From positions 372,001 to 436,000 of the forward strand of contig CP150551.1 of NCBI GenBank assembly GCA_049487715.1: a stretch of DNA of 64,000 bases. The letters run 5' to 3'. The notes below the pieces were generated by a model. It ran no database searches and had not been told where the DNA came from. It worked only from the letters and a program-made list of their open reading frames with translations. Of this stretch, positions 55,732-64,000 are shown in pieces. Made by a program: the position numbers and the translations under genes. Every line of letters begins with the position of its first letter. The stretch's first letter is position 1. This stretch comes from Pycnococcus provasolii (Eukaryota; Chlorophyta; Pseudoscourfieldiophyceae; Pseudoscourfieldiales).

Positions 55732-57372
55732 GTGCACCACGCACACCACCACCTACGGGCGTCTTGGCTCACTCCCAACAACACTAATGATTCATCGTCA
55801 TCGCGCCCGGCAGCAGGTCCATCATTCGTCGGTCCGATTTACAAAGAATTACTCGACGCCGAAACCGAACGGAAAAAAGAGGAAGAGCGGCGTGACCTGG
55901 AGGTTGCTCGTCAATTGCAAAAGGAGTTCGACGAAGAACAACTTGCAACAACGGAACAAGTTGTTGCGGACGCTGTGTACGCTAAAAAGGTACAAGCTCA
56001 AGCAGCTGCTCCTGGTGCAGGTGCTACTGGTCCAAAGAAAAAAAGAAAATTGGAAAGCGCTCTTCCAGCTCCTGTCGCCTCCACGTCATTCGCCGCAAAC
56101 TGCCGCGTGCAACCGCCCCGTGCCGCCGCCACCGCTGCCATACGTCTCACCTCCAATGCTGCTCCTTCCACCTCCGCCGCCGTCGCAAACGTGCAACCGC
56201 CCCGTGCCACCGCCGGAGGAATTGCTGAAACGTTCCTTGGACTAGAAGAGCCTTGTGCGAATCTCAGATTCGTTTTGCTCTTTGAGAACGTCGTCCCTCA
56301 TGTGAATAAGAACGTCGAGTTGGCGAATTTCAAGGGAGCAATGCAGGGCATTGCAGCTGTACAGCTGGACAGCTACCCGACATACAGCTGCGCGATGAGA
56401 AAGCGCATTTACATCTGCAACCTGAGGGGTCACATTAGCGGCCCGCCTAAATCAGACTCGCCAATCTACAATGCATTGGTCCGACGGCGAGCGAGCGAGT
56501 TAAAGGCCTTGGTACTCAAGTATCAAGGCCACTTATTGGATGGTGCTGTGCCTGAATGGTGGCCTCTTAAACATTTGCGTTGTATCACGACGATGCTGTA
56601 CCAGTCAGCAAAGACGCTCCGCGGCGTGACGGCTGCGCCATCGCGAGATGCGCTAGTGGACGTGGGCAAAAAAGACAGGAAAAGAGCGTCTGATATCATC
56701 AAGGAGTTCAGTCTTGTGCCGTCGGGCATCGAAGTGAACAACGTCGTGGCAGCTCCGTCGGAAATGATCGAAGAGGTCATGGGTTTCCCGATTGGGCATT
56801 CCAGATTTTTGGGAAACAACATTGCGCGGAGGCAGGCCTTGGGAAGCGCGGTGGATGTGACGACGTTGGAGTACGTGCTCTATCCATTGCCATCAGCAAG
56901 TAGAATTCTTGCATGCAAATCCGTGGGCGTGACTGTGTTTTCGCTGTGCGACGGCATTGGCGGCATTCCTCTAGCGATCGACAACGTCCTTCGCAATGCG
57001 GGTCATTTTGGAATCAGCACGCTGGTGACGTGGGAAATCGGCGAGAATGCTTCGCTTTGCGCAAAGAAGTGGTGGGAGACCAGTGGGAAGCCGGCAAACA
57101 AATTCGTCAATCTTGGCGATCTCCGAAAGGAGAGAGCCACCACAGACGACGACAGAATGTTGGAATTGTGTCGAAAGTACGGGTTCCCGCATGTCATTTG
57201 TGGTGGGCCCCCGTGCAACAATTTGAGTGGCAACAATCGCGTGCAGGCGACATCCTCCGTGCGTGGCCGCACCGGAACGACGTGCGCAGCAAGTGATAGT
57301 GGGCTTGTTAATACCATGGGTCATCTAGTTGCAACTGCACAACGCGTCGCGGAGCGCATGGGCATCATGTAA
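55732..57372 (+). CDS. DRM-type (circularly permuted) DNA cytosine-5 methyltransferase
   Basis: The frame is open from a stop at 55726-55728 to 57372, with GTG at 55732 and no ATG in its first 200 codons, so the true start (probably an upstream exon) is unresolved. The N-terminal part is helical and charged (LEVARQLQKEFDEEQ), then Ala/Pro-rich with a KKKRK basic patch suited to nuclear import. The methyltransferase motifs come in the order VI (LLFENVVPH), IX/X (MGFPIGHSRFLGNN then ALGSAVDVTTLEYVLYPL), I (VFSLCDGIGG), II (TWEIGE) and IV (ICGGPPCNNLSGNNR; catalytic Cys codon 57214-57216). Motifs VI to X before I to V is the permutation that defines plant DRM enzymes, which methylate DNA de novo. 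About 50 residues follow motif IV. The stop is only 30 bp from the convergent kinesin stop. Confidence 0.8.
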   Translation: MHHAHHHLRASWLTPNNTNDSSSSRPAAGPSFVGPIYKELLDAETERKKEEERRDLEVARQLQKEFDEEQLATTEQVVADAVYAKKVQAQAAAPGAGATGPKKKRKLESALPAPVASTSFAANCRVQPPRAAATAAIRLTSNAAPSTSAAVANVQPPRATAGGIAETFLGLEEPCANLRFVLLFENVVPHVNKNVELANFKGAMQGIAAVQLDSYPTYSCAMRKRIYICNLRGHISGPPKSDSPIYNALVRRRASELKALVLKYQGHLLDGAVPEWWPLKHLRCITTMLYQSAKTLRGVTAAPSRDALVDVGKKDRKRASDIIKEFSLVPSGIEVNNVVAAPSEMIEEVMGFPIGHSRFLGNNIARRQALGSAVDVTTLEYVLYPLPSASRILACKSVGVTVFSLCDGIGGIPLAIDNVLRNAGHFGISTLVTWEIGENASLCAKKWWETSGKPANKFVNLGDLRKERATTDDDRMLELCRKYGFPHVICGGPPCNNLSGNNRVQATSSVRGRTGTTCAASDSGLVNTMGHLVATAQRVAERMGIM

Positions 57373-57402
57373 AGTATGATCATAATTCAATTTTCAAATA
57401 TC

Positions 57403-60400
57403 CTAAACTTGATTCTCTTTGTCTGCAAGCGCTGATACGTACTTGTTCTTTAGAGCAGCGTATGCCGCATTCATCCTCTTCAACTGCTCGCATCGCCGAT
57501 CTTTCTCGGCGCGCGCCTGCGCAAGCTCCTCGCGCATTGCTACCTCGGCGTCCTCGGGCGACGACGCAGCAGGCTCCTTCATCGCGCTCAGCTCCTCGCG
57601 CGATGCGCGTTCCGCGTCGAGCTCGGCGCGCGCCTGCGCCAGTTCCTCGCGCATTGCTGCCTCGCGCATCTCGGCAGTCTCCAGCGAAGCGACACGCTCC
57701 TTCATCGCGCTCAGCTCATCAGCAAGCGCACTCGACGCGTTCTCCTGTGATGCGCTCAGCTCCTCGCGCGATGCGCGTTCCGCGTCGAGCTCGGCACGCG
57801 CCTGCGCTAGTTCCTCGCGCATTGCTGCCTCGCGCATCTCGGCAGTCTCCAGCGAAGCGACACGCTCCTTCATCGCGCTCAGCTCATCAGCAAGCGCACT
57901 CGACGCGTTCTCCTGTGATGCGCTCAGCTCCTCGCGTGATGCGCGTTCCGCGTCGAGCTCGGCACGCGCCTGCGCTAGTTCCTCACGTACAGACGCCTCG
58001 CGCATCTCGGCAGTCTCCAGCGAAGCGACACGCTCCTTCATCGCGCTCAGCTCATCAGCAAGCGCACTCGACGCGTTCTCCTGTGATGTGCTCAGCTCCT
58101 CGCACGATGCGCGCTCCGCGTCGAGCTCGGCACGCGCCTGCGCTAGTTCCTCGCGCATTGCTGCCTCGCGCATCTCGGCAGTCTCCAGCGAAGCGACACG
58201 CTCCTTCATCGCGCTCAGCTCATCAGCAAGCGCACTCGACGCGTTCTCCTGTGATGTGCTCAGCTCCTCGCGCGATGCGCGTTCCGCGTCGAGCTCGGCA
58301 CGCGCCTGCGCTAGTTCCTCGCGTACAGACGCCTCACGCATCTCGGCAGTCTCCAGCGAAGCGACACGCTCCTTCATCGCGCTCAGCTCATCAGCAAGCG
58401 CACTCGACGCGTTCTCCTGTGATGTGCTCAGCTCCTCGCGCGATGCGCGTTCCGCGTCGAGCTCGGCACGCGCCTGCGCTAGTTCCTCGCGCATTGCTGC
58501 CTCGCGCATCTCGGCAGTCTCCAGCGAAGCGACACGCTCCTTCATCGCGCTCAGCTCATCAGCAAGCGCACTCGACGCGTTCTCCTGTGATGTGCTCAGC
58601 TCCTCGCGCGATGCGCGTTCCGCGTCGAGCTCGGCACGCGCCTGCGCTAGTTCCTCGCGTACAGACGCCTCACGCGCCTCGGCAGCCTCACGCGATGATC
58701 GCTCGACGTCGAGCTCGGCACGCGCCTGCGCCAGTTCCTCGCGCACGGATGCCTCACGTGTCTCGGCAGCCTCCAGCGATGCGCTCAGCTCCTCGCGCGC
58801 GGTCGAATCAGGCGTCTCGGCGTCCTCGATCGATGCGCTCAGCTCTTTGCACGATGGTCTCTCGGCATCGAGGTCGGCAGAAATCACGGGACCTAGTACC
58901 ATCGTTTTGTCATCATCTTCGTTGAACGTTTCCTCCTTGCTTGGGCTGGTACGAGTCTCTTCAAAGTCCTCCGGAATGCTCACGAAGTCACCACCGCCAG
59001 TCCCAATCAGGTCCCCGAAATTTACTGGCTCCGCGGTTCCACGGCCTCTCGAGCGTGAACTAGGTACCGCAGCCGCAGCTGCCGTATCCATGACAACGTT
59101 ACTGCCGGAGGACGGCAGTGCGGCTTTTGCCTTACCAAAGCACCACGTTTCGCGTCGCTTGCGCCTACTCCCCGTGCCTACATCGCCACTGCCACCAATT
59201 GCACTAGCGCGGCTGTCCCCACCGTCAAGGGCTGAGCTGAGCACAATTCGACTCAAGTTTGCAATGCGCTTTTCCTGCTCGTCGCTCTTCGTCGCGCGCT
59301 CAGCGAGCTCCGCACGAAGCAAGTCGTTCTCGCGCTCCTTGTCAAGAGCCTCGCGGCGGACCTGCTCAATTTGTTCCTCGAGTTCCGTGCGTTCGTCCAG
59401 GTTTGCGCTACCTCCCGAAGACAATCCCTTGAGGCGACGGTTGAGCGAGTTGATCTCCTCCGCCTGACGGCGGAGCAGCGCCTGATCGCTAAGCACCTCG
59501 TTGACGACTGCATTATTTGTCACTTGCTTTGCACGTGAAGCAAAGCGCAGTGTGCTCAGCGTTTCCTCCATGTGCAGCGGGCTGGGCGTGACATTGCAGA
59601 TGATCGCCGTCTTGGCATTTCCACCCAGGCTTGGCTGCAGGATTCGTGTGAGTTTTGAGTCGCGGTAAGGGATGTGCCGAGCGTCGCAGCGACCATCGCT
59701 AAGTTTGTTGATCACTGTGCCGAGCGTCAGCAGACTTTTGTTGATGTGCGCGCCTTCCTTCAGTCTGCTTCCCTCTGCGCCCGTCTTGCTCGCCCTCTCC
59801 GAGCCCGCGAGGTCAACCAGCGTAAGCACGCTGACGTTCACGGCATCCGCAGGGCTGACATCCTTGTCTGCAGCCTGCGTTGCTTTCAGTCTGCTCTCAA
59901 CAACCATTCGGAAGAGTGTGTGACTTCGACTCGATCGCGCGTTCATATTCGTCTCGCCCACGTGCCTCCTCGCCTCTCCCTGCTCCATGAGCGCAAGCAC
60001 TTGCTCTGGCTTAGTGACGAGCACCTCACGCAGGCCAGCGACGTAGACTCCTCTCTCGACGCTCTCGTGGATTTGCAGTTTTCTCTGCGGCGGCGGCTTC
60101 ATATCCTTAGCCGCCTCTCCAGTGAGTGGCGCCGGTTCGTCGAGAAGGTCCATGATGTCCTCGTTGTACAGCTCGAGGTACGAGACGCGTACGAGAAATT
60201 CTCGGTCTGCGTTGGAGTGCAGGCACGCGAAGATGTCCGTGACAGCTCTCGGTATGATTCCAGGATCCTCGGCTGAGTTTCCCTTCATGGTGTGCGTTTT
60301 CCCCGAGGATGTCTGTCCGTACGCGAAGACGGTACCGTTGAATCCTGAAGCGACGGCCTGTATGATATGTTTCGTGCGTGCTTCGTAGATCATGCCGTTG

Positions 60401-60723
60401 GAAGCGTTTTGGTCAAAGGCGTGGTCGAACGTGTATTCGTCGCCGCCGCCATTATTGCCCAAGTTGGCATTTTGTGAGGATGAAGTCGAGGACGACGATG
60501 ACGACGACGACGCCGATGCCGGAGGCAAGCCCGCACAGAGCGACGTTGGCGTGACATTCCACACGGAAAGAGACGGATGATCCCCAGAGCCAACCCCAGA
60601 AGAAGAAGAAGAAGAAGAAGTTAAACCAGCAAGTTCACGTGCATTCAAAGGACGAACACGTACGGTCACGCTGATATTCTCCATGCTGCTTGGAACTTCT
60701 CCATGCCCTGGAGGCGGCGACAT
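57403..60723 (-). CDS. Kinesin-7/CENP-E-like motor with a tandem-repeat coiled coil
   Basis: 1106 aa from an ATG. The motor is at the N-terminus (about 15-400): ISVTVRVRPLNARELAGL, P-loop GQTSSGKTHT (near 133), NARSSRSHTLF, LVDLAGSERASKTGAEG, INKSLLTLGTVINKLSDG, HIPYRDSKLTRILQPSLGG, then FASRAKQV and the neck NNAVVNEVLSDQALL. The neck and GTVINKLSDG fit kinesin-7. A Ser/Asp-rich middle is followed by a coiled coil of about 480 residues in which a 56-residue (eight-heptad) unit, with SALADELSAMKERVASLE, is repeated six times. The last residues (KNKYVSALADKENQV) end the protein. It probably moves along microtubules in mitosis or transport. The 5' end faces the sirtuin gene; the stop is close to the methyltransferase stop. 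Confidence 0.9.
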   Translation of the reverse strand: MSPPPGHGEVPSSMENISVTVRVRPLNARELAGLTSSSSSSSGVGSGDHPSLSVWNVTPTSLCAGLPPASASSSSSSSSTSSSQNANLGNNGGGDEYTFDHAFDQNASNGMIYEARTKHIIQAVASGFNGTVFAYGQTSSGKTHTMKGNSAEDPGIIPRAVTDIFACLHSNADREFLVRVSYLELYNEDIMDLLDEPAPLTGEAAKDMKPPPQRKLQIHESVERGVYVAGLREVLVTKPEQVLALMEQGEARRHVGETNMNARSSRSHTLFRMVVESRLKATQAADKDVSPADAVNVSVLTLVDLAGSERASKTGAEGSRLKEGAHINKSLLTLGTVINKLSDGRCDARHIPYRDSKLTRILQPSLGGNAKTAIICNVTPSPLHMEETLSTLRFASRAKQVTNNAVVNEVLSDQALLRRQAEEINSLNRRLKGLSSGGSANLDERTELEEQIEQVRREALDKERENDLLRAELAERATKSDEQEKRIANLSRIVLSSALDGGDSRASAIGGSGDVGTGSRRKRRETWCFGKAKAALPSSGSNVVMDTAAAAAVPSSRSRGRGTAEPVNFGDLIGTGGGDFVSIPEDFEETRTSPSKEETFNEDDDKTMVLGPVISADLDAERPSCKELSASIEDAETPDSTAREELSASLEAAETREASVREELAQARAELDVERSSREAAEAREASVREELAQARAELDAERASREELSTSQENASSALADELSAMKERVASLETAEMREAAMREELAQARAELDAERASREELSTSQENASSALADELSAMKERVASLETAEMREASVREELAQARAELDAERASREELSTSQENASSALADELSAMKERVASLETAEMREAAMREELAQARAELDAERASCEELSTSQENASSALADELSAMKERVASLETAEMREASVREELAQARAELDAERASREELSASQENASSALADELSAMKERVASLETAEMREAAMREELAQARAELDAERASREELSASQENASSALADELSAMKERVASLETAEMREAAMREELAQARAELDAERASREELSAMKEPAASSPEDAEVAMREELAQARAEKDRRCEQLKRMNAAYAALKNKYVSALADKENQV
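57590..58670. repeat. 168-bp coding minisatellite, six units
   Basis: Units begin every 168 bp (for example GCATTGCTGC at 57651 and at 57819) and are nearly identical at DNA level. Variation is mainly at one short block: GCATTGCTGC (giving REAAMREEL) against GTACAGACGC (giving REASVREEL), which alternates between neighbouring units. A length of exactly eight heptads preserves coiled-coil register when units are gained or lost. Confidence 0.92.
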
Positions 60724-60925
60724 AGCTTTGTTCTACGATAAGGTAGTAATGAACCCAATAAATTGACAGCTACGGTAGAGCTCCCTCCCCCAAGTGCCAA
60801 GTGCCCATCCAAAAAAAAGGATCGGGGGAGGAAAACGGCTCGAACCTGAAGGGGAGGAGGGAGGAGTTAACAACGGACGTCAGGGAACGGTGTTAGGGGT
60901 TAGTTTTACGGTAGGGAAAATTCAT
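60724..60925. promoter_or_regulatory. Divergent promoter with telomere-like motif
   Basis: Between the kinesin-7 start (minus) and the sirtuin start (plus). TGTTAGGGGTTAGTTTTACG and then GTAGGG at 60891-60917 repeat the array-spacer arrangement TTAGGG-TTTTACGG-(T)AGGG only a few bases upstream of the sirtuin ATG. The sirtuin frame is open through this DNA back to 60794, beginning with GTG. Confidence 0.5.
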
Positions 60926-62017
60926 ATGATTCGGGGTTGGGTTCGCTGCACGCGTGCAAGGCTGCCCACCCCTCCACCTGGCACCCTGGGAGGTTTCGGC
61001 TGGCCCAATCACTGTACTGATGTCGCCTCCCCCCGTGCCCGTGCGTGTCCGTCCCCCTCTCATGTCGCTGCTCTGTCGTCGTCGCTCGACCGCGTCGCGC
61101 TTCTCTTAAGGAAAGCGCGCCCGCGATCCGTGGTGGTGCTCACAGGCGCGGGTGTCTCCGTCTCCTCAGGAATACCGGACTTCAGGTCACCGGGAGGCAT
61201 GTACGACACGCTCAAGCCGGAACTGCTTACGGCATCAGAGACGCAGAGACGTATGATGAAACGTGACCCCACGGCGGTTGTCTCAAAGGAAATCTTTCAA
61301 GTCAACCCACTTCCATACCTGGAGCTGCGTCGGCCATTCATACTCAACATCAACAAGGGAAAGTGGCTCCCGACTCTCACGCACCACTTCCTCGGCCTGC
61401 TCGACGAGCACCAGCTTCTCACTCGATGTTTTACGCAAAACATTGACGGACTCGACTACGGCGTATCGAACCTAAGCGCTGAGCGAATCTTGCCGGTACA
61501 CGGAAGCCTCGGCGAAATTAAGTGCGAATCTTGCGGCGCAGCTTACCCGCTTGAACAGTTCCAGGACGAGGTGCGTAAAAACGTGCGCAACATATACGAC
61601 GACGGCACGGATGATGAGGCGCCGAGTACAAGTCGTGGAATCGCGTGCCTAAATTGTGGAAAGGATCAAGTGAAACCGAGCACGGTTCTCTACGGCAGCG
61701 CTCTCCCAAGCGCATTCTTCGAACACCTCCACACGGACTGCCCCGCATGTGACGTGTGCCTTGTCTTGGGAACGTCGCTGACAGTTGGCCCGGCCAACTC
61801 CGTGCCCGAGTTTTGTGAATCTTCCACGCGCGTTCTCGTCAATATGGAGGTTGCTGGCAGCTTCGGCTCGCGCGCCACAGACGAGCTTTTACTAGGTGCG
61901 AGCGACGACATTTGCGTGGAGTTGGCGAAACGGCTCGGCTGGCTCGACAAACTCTTATTAAGAAAACACGACATGGCGAAGATGAGCCAAGATGTGTTAC
62001 GGGAAGCTGTAAAATAA
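60926..62017 (+). CDS. Sirtuin, NAD-dependent protein deacylase (class I-like)
   Basis: 363 aa from the first ATG (60926). The Rossmann NAD-binding start VVVLTGAGVSVSSGIPDFRS is near residue 68, followed by PGGMYD. TQNIDGLD near 170 and the catalytic His in LPVHGS near 190 are intact. The zinc site is C-x2-C (CESCG, about 199-202) and C-x2-C (CLNCG, about 241-244). VLGTSLTVGPAN and the terminal strand LVNMEVAG complete the fold. About 40 residues between the two zinc half-sites form an acidic insert (RNIYDDGTDDEAPSTS). The combination GIPDFRSPGGMYD and TQNIDGLD fits the SIRT2/Hst2-like class. It removes acyl groups from Lys using NAD. The N-terminal 55 residues are Arg/Pro-rich without organelle-specific features. 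Confidence 0.9.
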   Translation: MIRGWVRCTRARLPTPPPGTLGGFGWPNHCTDVASPRARACPSPSHVAALSSSLDRVALLLRKARPRSVVVLTGAGVSVSSGIPDFRSPGGMYDTLKPELLTASETQRRMMKRDPTAVVSKEIFQVNPLPYLELRRPFILNINKGKWLPTLTHHFLGLLDEHQLLTRCFTQNIDGLDYGVSNLSAERILPVHGSLGEIKCESCGAAYPLEQFQDEVRKNVRNIYDDGTDDEAPSTSRGIACLNCGKDQVKPSTVLYGSALPSAFFEHLHTDCPACDVCLVLGTSLTVGPANSVPEFCESSTRVLVNMEVAGSFGSRATDELLLGASDDICVELAKRLGWLDKLLLRKHDMAKMSQDVLREAVK

Positions 62018-62184
62018 TAATAGGCGAAGAAATGAAATTGCACCAATTGGGGGTTTGGTTGGGAGCGATGTGATTGGGGGTTTATTACAACACTCCCATT
62101 TTGTTTTTGCCCACTCATCACCGCCGCCATACCCAGTTTGGTAACGTTTCTTCACCTTCTTGCTCACTGCGCGATCGTAATCCC

Positions 62185-63072
62185 ATGGCCCCCTTGCAAA
62201 GTGGGAAGTTGTTCGAGAAGGCGTTCTCTTTGGCGCACGCGGAAATTCATCGTCGCCGTGATGATGTGGTCAGTAATACTGGGGCATCGGTATCGTCACT
62301 AGCAGTTCCTCAAGAGGGGCCTCAAGATGTCCTCACAAGAGAGTCAGCTGACGCATCCTCGCTTCTTCCGCGCACCATCCTGCGTGCCCACCGCGCGTCC
62401 AACCCGTTCGACGCGCTTGGCATAGCCACGCCCGTCGTCGACGACGTCACAGGCGAGGCGACGTGGACAATCACGGATGCGGAAATCTCAAAGGCGTACC
62501 GTGAGCGTGCGAGGGCTGTGCACCCCGACAAAAATCCGAGTGAAGAGGCTCGCGACGCGTTCCAGGCGCTCAAGGAGTGCTCCCGCATGCTAAGACAGCC
62601 GGAGGAACGGGACGCCGCGGTGCGCGCATACGCCGACAAGTACCGCGCGGAAGTGAAGCAAAAGGGGGGGTACGACCACGCTGCCGCGGCAGCGGGCGAT
62701 GTCTCGGCGATGCCGGAGGTGCTCAGAGCACGCGCCCAGCGCGTGAACGAACACCAGGCGGCACAGGCGAGCGCGTTTCACGCGGACATTGTCGCGCAGG
62801 TGAATGCACAGCGTGAAAGAGCACGCCAGCTTGCGAAAAGAAAACGGGAGAGGCTACAGGCGCAGGAGGAAAATGACGACGACGACGACGGCGACGACGC
62901 TCCATCTGCCAGACCACGGGTCGATACCGCAGGTGCGCAAACCCACGTTCGTGACGGCGACGACGAAGATGGTTCGGCAGTCGTTCACGTGGCACGCGCA
63001 TCGGGATCGAGTTTACGTGGCAGCGTTGCTCGACCAGCGGGTGTTGGCGCTAACCGGCGAAGAGCCTTGTGA
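62185..63072 (+). CDS. J-domain protein, DNAJC8-like
   Basis: 295 aa from the ATG at 62185; the frame is open to 62074 but begins there with TTG. A J domain lies in the middle, about residues 75-155: NPFDALGI, then ISKAYRERARAVHPDKNPSE (HPD at 113-115), AFQALKECSRMLRQPEERDA. The sequence then becomes Ala/Gln/Arg-rich and strongly helical (AQRVNEHQAAQASAFHADIV, RERARQLAKRKRERLQ), followed by Asp-rich and Arg-rich ends. The position of the J domain and the basic helical tail match DNAJC8/SPF31, a spliceosome-associated co-chaperone. HPD indicates stimulation of an Hsp70. It lacks Gly/Phe and zinc-finger regions of class I DnaJ proteins. Confidence 0.82.
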   Translation: MAPLQSGKLFEKAFSLAHAEIHRRRDDVVSNTGASVSSLAVPQEGPQDVLTRESADASSLLPRTILRAHRASNPFDALGIATPVVDDVTGEATWTITDAEISKAYRERARAVHPDKNPSEEARDAFQALKECSRMLRQPEERDAAVRAYADKYRAEVKQKGGYDHAAAAAGDVSAMPEVLRARAQRVNEHQAAQASAFHADIVAQVNAQRERARQLAKRKRERLQAQEENDDDDDGDDAPSARPRVDTAGAQTHVRDGDDEDGSAVVHVARASGSSLRGSVARPAGVGANRRRAL

Positions 63073-63160
63073 CACAATCTTTCTTTACTCTGTTTTTTTC
63101 TTATCTATAACCCTCCGCCCGAGCAAAGCCGCCGCCCAACAAAATGCGATATTCTCCTCC

Positions 63161-64000
<840 letters not shown>

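Noticed and set aside
57419-59467. Long antisense frame (682 residues) opposite the kinesin-7 coiled coil
   Set aside because: It is a Ser/Ala/Arg-rich mirror of a GC-rich repetitive coding sequence; the kinesin on the other strand has clear motor motifs and a full coiled coil.

Overview
The window is nuclear DNA of a eukaryote, most likely a unicellular alga. Evidence: spliceosomal GT-AG introns (in NDUFB7, the DUF3422 gene, the first partial gene and probably others), kinesins, MCM7, SDA1, an RBM28/Nop4-type protein, a sirtuin, and proteins with signal peptides or organelle-targeting-like N-termini. A plant-type permuted cytosine methyltransferase and a PIN-like carrier suggest an algal lineage. 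The exact group cannot be named from sequence alone. Most genes have no visible intron. Gaps are short: convergent gene ends lie only about 30 to 330 bp apart. Codon-rich, GC-rich reading frames run on both strands.

Layout: a partial secreted protein (1-461, minus); a flavin amine oxidase fused to a C-terminal Hint-like domain (1679-3853); a PIN/auxin-efflux-like carrier (3944-5239, minus) divergent from an STE20-like kinase (5740-8190); two ribosome-biogenesis genes, SDA1 and RBM28/Nop4 (8332-14370, both minus); a low-complexity tract with a coding-like remnant (14371-15458); a two-exon DUF3422 protein, a small membrane protein, an ADP-ribosylglycohydrolase-like protein and two-exon NDUFB7 (15834-20900); a secreted protein, a beta-propeller-like protein, a Gly/Met repeat protein and a single-TM unknown (21026-28806).

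The centre (29403-40142) is a head-to-tail array of seven copies of one gene for a secreted Gly/Tyr-rich protein with a Cys-rich C-terminal domain. The unit is about 1.61 kb and the spacers are nearly identical. Two copies carry frameshifts. This is the most distinctive feature of the window and looks like a structural or adhesive extracellular protein family under recent amplification.

The right third holds an FMN-binding glutamate-synthase-like protein, a COA7-like Sel1 protein, a GYF-domain protein, a kinesin with a C-terminal PH-like region, a candidate small multi-exon gene, a GT8-like glycosyltransferase, a DRM-type permuted DNA methyltransferase, a kinesin-7-like motor with a 168-bp repeat coiled coil, a sirtuin, a DNAJC8-like J protein, and the C-terminal part of MCM7 running off the edge.

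A second pattern is positional. Telomere-like TTAGGG/CCCTAA tracts lie only in 5' (divergent or tandem-upstream) intergenic regions, including every array spacer, and I found none in the convergent 3' gaps. They may act as a promoter element rather than as random telomere scars.

Start choices: many long reading frames begin with GTG or TTG, so starts here were moved to the first sensible ATG and this is stated per gene.
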